Shown here piece by piece: positions 21,614-32,800 of a stretch of DNA of 64,000 nt (within the stretch, counting starts at the first letter, position 1; each line of letters begins with the position of its first letter). Location: assembly GCA_951802425.1 (NCBI GenBank), contig OX637796.1:620001-684000 (forward strand), read 5' to 3'. The stretch comes from Clavaria fumosa (lineage: Eukaryota > Basidiomycota > Agaricomycetes > Agaricales > Clavariaceae). Under the pieces are notes generated by a model that did not search any database, was not told where the DNA came from, and saw only the letters and a list, made by a program, of their open reading frames with translations. Made by a program: the position numbers and the translations under genes.

Positions 21614-23112
21614 ATGATGCAATTCACGCCATCTCAAGTCAAGATCCTTCAGCGGCATAGCATGGCCTACAAGGATGCCCATGGCAATGTTGCAAAACTA
21701 GGGATTATTGCAGTTGCTGCAAGGGAGCTTGTCGATGCCCATGATGTATCCAAGACAACTAGACCACGTCCTGCAGATTTGCACAAGGTGAGTTGCTACT
21801 TATCACTTGTGCACCCTTGAGCTACCCCAAAACACTTAGAAAGTCGCGTATTGGTTCCGTAACTTCGCAAAACCTCAAAAACAGGCTGCTCAGCCTGATG
21901 AATCAAACGACGAAGACTCGGTGTCCGAAAATGCCACTCCACCTGGCAAAAACAAGTACTGCAAGACGTACAAACCCCGAGACGCTGTAAATGTCCTTTA
22001 TCATGACCGTGTCATGGCGATTCTTGAGGCATCCAGTGCTGTCAAAACTGGCAGTAAACGGTTCATGGGCCTGTACCCAGCGGCACTCTCAGAGGTTGTC
22101 AATGTGCTAATGGCAAATGAGCTCAAGGCAGCAGAGGAATTGGCATGCAAATGGAATTCAGATGGTGCGCCCCCAGAGCAGCAGAAACGGTCAGTGGCTT
22201 ACTAACACATTAAACTACATTACTAACTTGAAACTTGAGGAACCGCAAGAAGCTCGCGACGAAGGTGTTAGCATTCATGGAGGAGATTCGGAAAACGATG
22301 GGCGTTCAATTATTTGTCATGGCAGGCTATGGAATTGATGGCAACGTTGTCCGAACTAAGTGAATTCACATTTATCTCTAACGTTAAAATTCTAAAATTG
22401 AACTGGAAGGTTTGAGTGTCAACCTCGTCAGGGACAGACCTTCACCAAAGCATTTCCAAATTGGAACAATGATACGTGGGAGCATTTTGGGACATATATT
22501 GTCCACCAATATCGTGCGTGTCAGCAATTCATTGTGTTCTTCATACAACCCTGACACCTCCTTCAAGCTGAGGCTGTTATTGGAGATGATGCTGAAAATG
22601 AGGATGATGAGTCTGCTGATGAGGATGAACTGGAAATCGATGATGATGGCTATGCAATCCTGCCGGCACGAGGAGATTGCAGCCTTGTCGATTGCAAGGC
22701 AATGATCTGCAACTATGTCAAGATAAATTATAGTAAGCATAATAAATTAGCACATCCACGTCACTCACAGCATTTTAAGGAACCTTCTGTGGCAACAGAC
22801 ATGCACGCGTTCGATGGGGGAATATATCTGGAGATCCAGACAAGTTTTTTGAGGTCGGGCACTTGCCCACAGGTGTGCATCTTCGAGATCCATCCCATCT
22901 CCGTCTGGAGGAGATCGCTGTGCTGTGGGATGCATGGGTGAAAAGGCAGAACAATGGGTTGGTGGGCTTGGTTTTTACAGGCTGTGACAAGAGAGATCGT
23001 CGGGACCAGTCAAAGAGGCAAGTGAAGGGGAAAAAGAAGGAACAGTATGTTGAGATTGACGAGGATGAGGACAACAATGACAATGACGATGACAACAACA
23101 ACGACGGCAATG

Positions 23113-23170
<58 letters not shown>

Positions 23171-24199
23171 GGGCTGTGATGTCAAGCCTTTGGCCAAATC
23201 ACGTCCTGGTTTGCCAACGAGAACAGCTGATGAGGATGCCCTGGCAAATGCGGCAGTTGACGACTCGGCTGAATCTATTGCTAACATCTTGGCTGAAGGC
23301 CTGACATCACCTGATGAAAGCACATTGGCCATCACCGACGACAATGCTCTAGTGCCCCGTCCTACCACTCTTGCTTCTGTGCATCCAGCCAGCCCTGCCG
23401 CTGTGCCCCACAGCAAGGAGACTTGGATTGCGTACTTGTGCCAATTGTCACAGGACCCCCGTTTCCAGGAAATGGTAAATTTTGTGGACAATACAAATGT
23501 AAGTACATACACTTTCCAATTTTTATGTGTTAATATAGCCTTTCAGGGTGAGGCCGACTTTCTTGCGAAGACCACTCAGGCTCTCCCTGAGTGGTCTTCT
23601 TGGACCTTTGCTGGCGGCTACTTCCCCCAGACATTCCACACATCTGCAGGTTTCGAGAAGGCCAAAGCTCTGCTGCATGCAGAGCTTGTCAACACCGCTG
23701 CTGCACCTTTGATTGTATTGGGAATCGGACTGGGGCTCCGTGACATTGCCCGCCAGCAGGAGATTGAACCGGGAACTCCGCCACCTGGAGTCCCTCAGTG
23801 GCTCCTTGATTCAGCACTTACGGTTGCTATCCATCAAGACTCACTCATTGGTCGCCCACCTCTAGAGCATGTCCAGAAGAGGAAGCCAGGAGATGCACCC
23901 CCGAAACCACTGTAAGTCACCAATTATGTTCAACGGGCACTGATCATATACTCGACCAGGAAAAAGCCTCGCAGGGCGAGGATCTTGCAGGTGGAGGGTG
24001 AGCCTCCCGTAGCAGGGCCAAGGTAAGTCTATTTGACATGGCAATCGAACAGCTCTGATTATGAGTTTGGTTTCAGCACTCAAATGACTGAGGACGTCGT
24101 CCTTGTCCCCAGAAAGCCACTCCCAAGGGCCCGGAAGATGACTGCAAAAGCAGTGCAGCAGATGGCAAATACTAACCATACTACTTGCTCAAGACGGTA
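21614..24199 (+). CDS. Multi-exon KDZ passenger gene, unknown function, poly-Asn tract
   Basis: Likely start MQFTPSQVKILQRHSMAY near 21614, with an in-frame ATG also at 21584. Visible introns include 21788-21839, about 22190 to 22230, one after VVRTK at about 22360, and one after FVDNTN at about 23500. Further exons carry the blocks KRFMGLYPAALSEVVNVLMA, TWEHFGTYIVHQYRACQQF and GDPDKFFEVGHLPTGVHLRD. A low-complexity Asn tract follows, then an exon with GEADFLAKTTQALPEWSSW and a basic C-terminus (KKPRRARIL, PLPRARKMT). The acidic segment DDAENEDDESADEDELEIDD is also notable. The family is not recognised. An intact intron-rich structure inside the transposon argues for a passenger or accessory protein. 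Exact exon borders between 22360 and 22860 are uncertain. Confidence 0.65.
23094..23170 (+). repeat. (AAC)n microsatellite encoding poly-Asn
   Basis: About 25 AAC/GAC-type triplets in the reading frame of the passenger gene, giving a run of about 22 Asn residues after an Asp/Asn-rich lead-in. Likely length-variable. Confidence 0.9.
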
Positions 24200-24840
24200 A
24201 TGATACATACATTACATACATTACAGTACTCATTAGAGATTGGAGGCTTGTGGGATTGGCCTGTATATACCTTTGTCACTGTATAACATCTGATTATGTA
24301 AGCATCTATTGTCGAGGACTTAGACTAAAGGAAAAGCCCTACAGAAAATTCCACATACACCCCCCTACACAACTATACCAACACTACAAATTCACATACA
24401 TGTACAACCATATCATTGTTGTAGCTACATGTTGTTGGAGGTACGGAGACCTTAGTCGTCGTAGCATTAGATATTACGTAATCTGGTTCACCGTAGTCGC
24501 ACCACGTAGCATAGTCATTCCTTACATGTTTGCGGAGCTCTGTCCAAACGCTGCTTGATACAGTCCTTTGCTATCTACTGCGGTCGCGAGCATACTCTCA
24601 CTTCAACACATGTTGCGGTATATAAAATGCTGATTCAAAAAACAAAAACAAAAAAGACGCAGTCACATGACCATAAACGACCAGACTAACAGTTACAAAC
24701 ATGGTTGGTTCATTTTACGACACGTCACGCGCTTGCTCTTTCCCTTCAACCACCACCATCTCAACCTTGTCACTCCCTCCCCTCTGCCCCCTCCCCTCTG
24801 CCCCCTCCCCTCTGCCCCCTCCCCTCAAGCCGGTCATGAC
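24200..24840. other. Spacer inside the KDZ element
   Basis: No gene is supported. It contains ATACATTACA-type short repeats near 24205 and three tandem copies of CTGCCCCCTCCCCT at about 24781-24826. Confidence 0.4.
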
Positions 24841-24844
24841 AACT

Positions 24845-24897
24845 AAGGGAAACATCCAGGCAATATATCTGCAGTATATTGCCTGGATGTTTCCCTT
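24845..24897. repeat. Perfect 23-bp hairpin
   Basis: Arms 24845-24867 and 24875-24897 are perfectly complementary (they begin AAGGGAAACATCC and end GGATGTTTCCCTT), with a 7-base loop TCTGCAG. It is followed by TCATCAGGTGTTGGGG and directly precedes the minisatellite. Confidence 0.9.
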
Positions 24898-25012
24898 CGT
24901 TGTCATCAGGTGTTGGGGTCGCATTGACTCCAACGCCTGCTAAGGTAAGTGCCCAGCCCATTCTCATAATACGTTTATGCGTTCCCTCCCCTGCAGAATG
25001 CGTCATGGAAGA

Positions 25013-25470
25013 GGGTGGCTATATGGGCCATGGGAGGAGGGGCTGCCATTATGCGGCGGTCATCCTCCCACCCTCTTCCTTTCTTTAGCCGGCCATTTGA
25101 GTTATTGACGGGGGTGGCCATATGGGCCATGGGAGGAGGGGCCGCCACTATGCGGCGGTCATCCTCCCGCCTCCCTGCACTGGTGAGTTTTTTCTTTTCT
25201 GCACTGTGACGTGGGGTGGCCATATGGGCCATGGGAGGAGGGGCCGCCACTATGCGGCGGTCATCCTCCCACCCTGTTCCTTTCTTTAGCCTGCCATTTG
25301 AGTTACTGACAGGGGTGGCCGTATGGGCCATGGGAGGAGGGGCCGCCATTATGCGGCGGTCATCCTCTCACCCTGTTGCTTTGTTTAGATCGCCGTTTGA
25401 GCGATTGGAGGTCATATGGGCCATGGGAGGAGGGGCTGCCGTCATGCGGTGGTCATCCTCCTCCTCCCTA
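25013..25470. repeat. Minisatellite, about five units of ~95-110 bp
   Basis: Each unit carries GGCCATATGGGCCATGGGAG and GCGGCGGTCATCCTCCC. Five copies start near 25013, 25112, 25214, 25313 and 25408. Open frames on both strands (for example 24975-25349 minus) are repeat translations. Function unknown; it lies 0.6 kb upstream of the H3-mimic gene. Confidence 0.85.
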
Positions 25471-25479
25471 GCTACATCT

Positions 25480-26077
25480 TTCGTATTTACTGCGCTCTAG
25501 TGGAGTGGGATTTGCCTGCTGGCACTTCCCCTTCACTCTGGAGCATTTTCATCAGGCACTCGGGCGTGTTGGAGGTTGACTTGGCCACTCAGCCTCCAAC
25601 TTCGTGCCCTACATATTTTCTCGAATCTACTTAATTTTTTTGCTACTCTACTTTTTTGCTTGGACTTCGTCGTTTTTATTATTATTTTCAAGTAACCATT
25701 TACTTAGTTAGGTGAAATATTGATAGTTTGTCAGACCTAACCCTAACCTTAGTCATGGGCCAACGTGCTCTTTTCGACTCTGATGCCACTTCGGCCAGAC
25801 CACTTTCTTTGTTGAGGTAAATATCGGCCAGGTCGTTTTTATCAATTGCCTTACCTTCGGCCCATACGATTTATTAGTAAACATCAACTATGGGCCCTGC
25901 TCTTTTTGATGCTGATACCACTTTGGCCATTGTCGGCCAGGACGTTCTTATCGAATAGCTGAACTTCAACCAATGTGATTTATTTGTGGTTCTAAAAATA
26001 CAATCATCCCTGAACATGTGGGAAAGGCATGGCCACTCATTGATTGATCTATCGATAACACCTCTCTGACCCTCACA
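25480..26077 (+). promoter_or_regulatory. Probable 5' region of the H3-mimic gene
   Basis: No open frame is supported. Scattered GGCCA words (CGGCCAGACC, TCGGCCAGG) resemble the core of the terminal arrays. No clear TATA element was placed. Assignment as promoter is by position only. Confidence 0.35.
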
Positions 26078-27634
26078 ATGGCCCGAACTAAACAGACACC
26101 AAAGAAGAGTACAGGTGGACGCGCTCTACGGGTAAACCCTGGCGTTGGATCACTCCCGCCTCCCCAGATTTTGCACAGTCATGAAAGTGGGGGTGAGCAG
26201 GTACATATTCACTGCTTACCTGCCAAGCAACTGTGCTAACCAACCGTAGTATTGTTACATGTGTCTGAATGGCGGTCATCTCGTCATTTGTGACCGCTGC
26301 TCACGAGCACTCTGCAACAAGTGCATCGCAATTCTGCTGACAATTGAAAGCTATGAACAACTTAAGTTCCTTTGCCTTTACTGCCACTCGCAGGCGTTCA
26401 AAGGGCCCACGCTACAGCCCTATTACATGCGTCCTTTACATTCATTTTCTCTGCCCAGCTGTTCTAAAATCAGACAGGGTTTCTACATTCACAAAGGTCT
26501 TGAGCTTGTCGACGAAAAGCTCAATCCAAATTCGTTAAAACCAGCATTTCCTTCGCATCTCACTGTTGTCGGCAACTTCCAAATGACCGCTGCCTCCCAT
26601 GTCAGCAACGAAGGTCTAACTGTCCTTCATTTTATTCTTCGTGGTTTGGACAGCGCAGGATCACCTGCTGTGATCCTGGTGGAGTATATGCGAGCATATT
26701 TGGAGTCGTCGCTGTTGTTCTACGAAGAGATTGTATTCGATTTGGGTGACGATGCTGGCATCAAGGCTCATGTTGCCAAGATGCAAAGTCTATCTGATCG
26801 TATCAAGTAAGTCAATTTATGCTGCAAATGTGGTTGTACTAATCATTGTAGGCATACCCATCCCCGTGTCCTCATCTTTGTAACAAACCACTCACACGAA
26901 GACACAGGCGACTTATTCCTGGCACCGACGTTGTGCGGTTCTGTTAAACATGTGAGTGGTTCATTGCATGTGCAACGTGGTTGGCTGAAGTTAAGTGTAA
27001 CAGGTCCTCAACTTGCTCCTTCCATCTCAATACACATCGTTTCTTAAAGAACGCGATACCACACTGTGGATGATGTCTTGCGGCGCTTTGGTCAGGAACG
27101 CCTCAAGCTATGCCGAGCTGGCTGAGATCACCAAGCAGTAAGTTATTGCAGCATGAAATTGGACATGTATTCACATGTTTCTGCAGACTTTCAGTCCTTA
27201 ATGTCGTTGCATTTACTGCAGCTGAGTTACAGCCTTGCCTCACAGTGGGGTTTATCATCGGATATGCTCAGCAAGTCTTGGTCGAAAAATTCGCACTCGA
27301 GGACTGTTTCCGATGTCTGCTTCCGACTACCTCTGCGATTTGCCGACACACCGACATCGTTCATATCCGTACAGTAAATGGGCAAGTCCAAGGAAATTGC
27401 TACACATGGGTTCATCCTGATCTGCGACCATGGGGACACCAGCTCCCTGTGCAGTGCAGCCGGTGTGGGTGTATCAGAGCATGGGTCTCAGCCAGTGGCC
27501 CTGAACTTTCTCGATTGTTCGCATGTGGAAACCCGAAATGTTCCAACACACTGGTTTTCAATGCCCCCGAGGCCAGGGTATGGCTCGGTCCCGAAATTCT
27601 TGGCGGTCGTTGGCTACTAACTCAACATGATTAG
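26078..27634 (+). CDS. Histone H3 tail mimic fused to ADD/PHD-like finger and possible caspase-like domain
   Basis: Five exons (26078-26200, 26250-26806, 26852-26951, 27004-27137, 27187-27634) join in frame to 453 codons, all introns GT-AG and 45-52 bp. After the initiator Met the protein starts ARTKQTPKKSTGGRALR, matching the H3 tail at K4, Q5, T6, K9, S10, T11, G12, G13, A15 and R17. Residues 43-86 form a Cys-rich finger (CYMCLNGGHLVICDRC, then CNKC, CLYC) closely resembling ADD-type PHD fingers, which in known proteins bind the H3 tail with unmodified K4. Residues ~230-330 have a beta strand ending in a His (LIFVTNHSHEDTGDLFL, H240/H242) and a later LWMMSCGAL (C286), the order of a caspase/CHAT His-Cys dyad; this is tentative. 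A C-terminal zinc ribbon follows (CSRCGC ... CGNPKC). The gene is intact, with no lesions. Confidence 0.85.
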
Positions 27635-27639
27635 ACCCC

Positions 27640-28243
27640 ATGTATGTAGCCTTTCTCTGTAACAGTATATGTCTGGCAAAGCCCAGGGAAACAATCAATT
27701 TTTTCGTCTTGGCCAGTAGATTGAGTGTTAACTTGAGTGTTTATCAAAGGGATCACAACCACAATACATACAATATTCACCTCCCCTCCCTCCTTAACTC
27801 ACAACTGCGCAACACCTATGTACACCACATACAACTGTGTTTTTGTCTTAGATACGTGTTGTGATTCAAAAAAGTCACAAGACTTCGTTGATTCAACAAA
27901 GTCATGTGACTTTTTGAGTCGCCCCAGACATTGCGCATTAAAGTTTGTCTTGGCCGACATTTACCTTGATCAAAGAGTATATCTTGGTCCAAATTCTTTG
28001 ACATTATTGGCCCACTCTATTTAGTTTGTCTCAGCCAATACATACCTGGATTGAAAGGTACATCTTGGCCTATCATTGTTGGTCTTTATTTGACATAATT
28101 GACTTTTCATCAGATTGTGTTGAAATTATGGTCGAAACAACACAGCAACCCAACTCCTTGATTGGGTATGGCTATGTGTGATATCTTGTGCATATAGTTA
28201 ATAGCAAGCCAGGCCCCTCACCTTGAAAGATACAATATGGAGT
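27640..28243. other. Spacer and probable 5' region of the TET/JBP-like gene
   Basis: Contains TTGGCC-type motifs and a hairpin at 27864-27917. An additional 5' exon of the TET/JBP-like gene may lie here: an open stretch from 28205 reads in frame into its first called exon. Confidence 0.4.
27864..27917. repeat. Imperfect 25-bp hairpin
   Basis: TCAAAAAAGTCACAAGACTT pairs imperfectly with AAGTCATGTGACTTTTTGA across a short centre. Location between two genes suggests a transcript-end or regulatory structure, or a small relic; no further support. Confidence 0.6.
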
Positions 28244-29557
28244 ATGTTCAGGGAGACGTTGCACACCCATCGTCCTCATGCACAGCAAAAGGACCTCAAG
28301 ACAAGGTCAGACATCTGACTTGGTTTATACAGGTTGCCTGACTCTTTAATGTCAGGTTAAAGATTTGGGGTATCCTCCACGCTTTAAAAAACAACATGGA
28401 CGCTGAACCCTATCTTCCTGGCCAACATGTTAGGGCTGATGAGCTGAGAAGAATCACACTGACTGTGGCCTATGCCATCCTGAACCCAAGTGAGTTAGTT
28501 CCTTATTTGCTACAACTAATTCTCAAACTTTTGTAGTCCAAACCAGTTGGGACATAGAACGCTTCGCTGACAGCGTGAAGCAAATCAACATGGTGGCAAA
28601 GTATGGCATGTCTAGCCGTACAGAGAATGAGCTGGTTAGGCTCAGCAAGTTCTTCGAGCAACCTCAAGACCTTGGAGGTCAAGAAGACCCATGTGTCCTC
28701 CTCGATAAGCATGGACGAATAGGTTTATGGTATTTGCCTGGAATACTTTTTCCAAGCCGAGTGGTGAGTCATGGCCCCAAACCTGTCCTCCCTTACCCAC
28801 ACCATTCCAGAAGGATTACAATGGAGCAGTCAACATAATTGGAGCAGCACTAGAGACAGACGTACCCAGCAATGCAGGGCGTTCTGCAGGTTTCATCACT
28901 CCAGATGGTGGGGGTGAGTTTGGAGCTGGAGTTCTTAGCTTCTCGCCAGGGTGGTTTATGCAAGCCCAGGAGGCAAGTGCTCATTCACTCTGTTGTTAGC
29001 AAATATCTGACATTGCTTAGAGAATTATTGATAAGCTGCATGCTTCGGTCAGTGTGCAGCAGGAGTACACCACTCCATTTCTGCAGTCCATTGCACATGC
29101 CGAGGTCCTGTGCAATGCAACAATGAGCTTGACTGCCCCACGTCTATATGACTTGGGGTGCTCAGCCATTGTGAAGCTGCAATCTGGAATGGAAATGAGC
29201 AAGCCATGCAAAAACGTCGAACAGTGGCCATCCATTTTTTCTGCGATGCAGGTCATCGTTAACCGAAAGACAGGCCCACATCGAGACAAGGGGGGGTGCC
29301 CTTCACATTACGACCTCTTAGTGAGTGTCGGGACTCACAATTCTGCCACTTTCAAGTTACAAGAACTTGGACTTTCGTTGCTTTATAAGCCTGGAGCATT
29401 TGTGATTCTGGCGGGTAAGGTGTTCCTTCATGAGGTGACGACATGGGAAGGGGGAGAGAGGATATGTGTGGCTCATTTCATGAAAGATGCAGTGCATAAC
29501 CGTTTGCAGTTGCCAAGACCACAGTGGCCAATTCATAGCATGTACTTAGATGTATAA
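28244..29557 (+). CDS. TET/JBP-like 2-oxoglutarate/Fe(II) dioxygenase
   Basis: Five exons (28244-28305, 28356-28489, 28537-28763, 28811-28972, 29021-29557) give 373 codons in frame; the fourth intron uses a GC donor (GCAAGT). The C-terminal half is a double-stranded beta-helix dioxygenase of the TET/JBP type. It has VIVNRKTGPHRDKGG with the iron ligands H282 and D284, LLYKPGAFVILAGKVFLHEV with the distal iron ligand H332, and GGERICVAHF with R342 for 2-oxoglutarate. Family members oxidise 5-methylcytosine or thymine in DNA; fungal copies act on 5mC in the cases studied. The N-terminus (YLPGQHVRADELRRITLTVA) is typical of the fungal KDZ-linked subfamily from memory. All key residues are present, so it may be active. 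It is convergent with the transposase gene, about 290 bp apart. Start uncertain: in-frame open sequence extends up to 28205. Confidence 0.93.
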
Positions 29558-29850
29558 AGCTGACATGAATGGCAAATCATTTGCCTATGCTTCTTTCCTG
29601 CAAGCAGTTCCACATCTCCACTTGCTTCCATGCATAGCATGCATGACCTGGCTGACTCTTTCCTTCACTGGCCTCTGCCCTTCTAACCCAAAGTAACTTC
29701 TGGTGTCTGAACCACTGTGTTGTGCTTGCCATTTCAAAGTTAAGGACTTCCACCTCTTCTTCCCATCTCTTGAATCGAGCCTTGCTACGAAGCCAATTGA
29801 CTCTGTGGACTATTCAATTGTCAGCTTAGGCTTGGGGTTGTTTAGAAGTA

Positions 29851-32800
29851 TTATAACGCACACTCATCCATCCACCCATGTCTCCCATCTGCACTGAATT
29901 GACCAGCATTCCAAAACCAAGCCAATTTATCTGTGCGTTGTCCAAAACGATTGGGTTGGGTGATATCTCCGCTTAACTTTAAATGCTCTCGAAGGAGTGG
30001 CTTGTAGATCTCTAGAACCACTTCACTGGCTCCCAGCCGTTCCATTGCACACCGGCACCGTCTATAAGCTTCAACTTGGATCCTGACCTTTGCTTCAATT
30101 CGTCTAACATTTTTCCATGCCCTTGATGTATTCTTGGTGCCACATGCATGTCTGACCTATTGGTATGATAAGTATATTATATGTTAGAGCAGGGGCATTA
30201 CATACGTCTGTTCGGAATAGTATGGCCTTGTGCCCTAGAAGAAGTCGAAGTCTTTCAAGAATGTCATTTGCCTGGCCTTTCCGAAGCTCAAGCTCCTGCT
30301 TTGCAAGTGCTAGGAAGCCCCCAGTCTCCAATGTACCAGGCTTGAGTGATGATGGCAATCGAATAACAGCATTCTCTGGTGTTGTGTCCATCTGTTTCCC
30401 ATCTTCATCTTCACTGTCATGGGTGTCATCACCCACCTCACTTCGGTCTGATTGGCTTTCATGTTCAACCACTGAAACAAGAACCAGGTTGCTGCACAGT
30501 GACCCTTCTCCCAATCCCAATAGAGAGGCCTTCTCATGGAAGGCATCAATTTGTTTCATAAGTCTGTGCCGCCGTTCTTGAATTGCAAGCTGCTCATCTG
30601 ATGATGTGTGTTTGGACAATTTGTAGACATCAGATCTAAGGGTGCTCCTGATAACATATTTCAGTTTTGTGAATTCAGGACATTCATAAACCTACTGGAC
30701 TTGTTCAATGCATAGGCCTTCATTAAGCCAAGCCAGAGAGGAATGTGAAAAGCCATCAGCCTTGTCCATTTCCTCCAGTAAAAGCAGAATCTCTGCTTGT
30801 GTTGGAGCTGCATGACAAACTTGAGCACAAAAATAATGTGGGGTACTTGAAGAGTCCTAACCTTTTTGTATCTGCACATCGTAGATGTCGAGGGCATCTC
30901 CTCTTCTGGCCATGGCTTCATTTTCTTGAGCCAACCATTCCTGGATCCGATCAGGTGACATTGATGTCATCAAACTTTCATAGGCCTCTCTGGTCTCTTT
31001 ATGTTGTGATTGGGCCACACTGAGCTTTTTCTGTAGTGCAGTGGCTGAACCCATGTCAGTTCAATCTTTTCACACAGAAAGTGGGTCAACTAGCACATAC
31101 TCATACCAACAAGTTTCTTCCAGTTTGAATCTCGCATATGGTCATCATACACCTCTGCACGATGGGCCTTGCTCATTGCTCTTGCACTTGTTGAGATTTT
31201 GTTAAATTCTGCCCATAAAGTCTCCAGGATTTCGCCATCTTGTTGACCAGCCCCTTCAACGAAATTCAAGCTGTACCTTGCAAAACAGCTGGGGATATGA
31301 GCACTAAGATGCCACTTGCCAATGGCTGGAATAAACTCCTGCCATTCTCCAAGTCTCAATAAGCTGTTGTGCTCCACACGTGTGGAGAAATTTCGAAAGA
31401 ATTGACAGGCAATATCATAGATTACCAAGGCACGTTGGAGACCATCTGTTCAGTATTGAAGTGCCTGGCATATGCTGTAGTCCATGTTCATATGCCTAAT
31501 GAACATCATCATTAGAACCCATAGAAGATGGTACAACAGACTGTGTACTTCTCTCCCTTTTGAAAATCCACGACACTGTGAGGAACAAAGCAACCATGCC
31601 TTGAACAAGCACAAGCCCCTATTCCAGTGGACTCGAGATCCTTTTGAGTGGATGATTGCTTGTTGTTCGCCCTATAATTATGACATGTTGATTTCTGAGA
31701 GACGCTAATTAATTTGGCAAGTCAGAACTGAAATTAGGTTTCATGCCTCAGATATGTCTGTTGCTGCATGGAGGTGTTGTTGATATGGATCTTTGGCAAC
31801 CATATAGCCTAACCCATCTGTTAGCCAGACGTCATCGCTGGGCTTCTTCATTCGGATGTGATCAGCATGGAAGTTTCCATCCACCACAAGGGAGCGAGTG
31901 AGCAAAAGCCTGTTGAATAATTGTCAATTATACGAATTTCAAACACATGCTTGGCCCATTCTCCAACCACAGTGGATGAAGCCGAGTTTAGCCATCAATT
32001 GCTCCTGGCCAGGGTGATTTCTCTGGCTGAAGTGGCACTGGGCCAAGCTGAAATAATCAGTTGTATGGCCAGGATAATCATTCTCTCCCAAGTGTCACTG
32101 GGCCAAGCCGAGAAAACATGTCATGGCCCAGATGAAGAATATGGTGAAAAGCTTCGGCCCATACGAATGCTTTTGCAAAAAAACCCTCCAATGCTCACCG
32201 ATTACTGTCCCCTCCTGCTGGCAAATTAACCCCAGGTTGAGGACAAGCAGGACAGAATAGTGCAAGGTCCCCGTTTTGGGGGTGTCTTCCATCATGCCCA
32301 AAGCCAAATCTCTTCAATGCTAAGAGATTCCTCCATTGCCGAGAAACACGGAGCAATTCTCTGTATCGATTCTGTCATATTTTTTCAACAATTCATTCAC
32401 AGGTGAAGTGCCCTGTTACTTACAGGAACTCTTCCAGGGAGTGCATTGTCTGTAAAACGTTGCAACTTCTGACAAAAACTCATTGCTGCTGTCTTGCATT
32501 CCATGGAATCCATGTAGAAGTGGTCAAGGACATCAAATGTGAAAGCAGTTTTTGGTGTGGCAAGGCTGGCTGGAAAAAGACTCCTCTTGAAGAGCTGTAG
32601 ATGTGGGGGACTAGCACCCACACACCCACACCAGCAGACACGGTGATAGAAGATGCCTGAGCTGTGCACAATGACAAGTTTAGATGTTTGGGAATTGTCC
32701 TCCACAAGTTCTGAGATGTTGCCATCAATGTGCTTCTCTGTGTCACCATCACCAAGTTTTACATCCTCCCAAATATCCATGCCGTCACATGTGCTGGGAC

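Noticed and set aside
22775..23512. 245-codon minus-strand frame with poly-Leu
   Set aside because: Antisense of the poly-Asn tract; the plus strand has the coherent exon structure.
24975..25349. 124-codon minus-strand frame and plus-strand counterparts
   Set aside because: Repeat translations of the ~100-bp minisatellite, in both strands.
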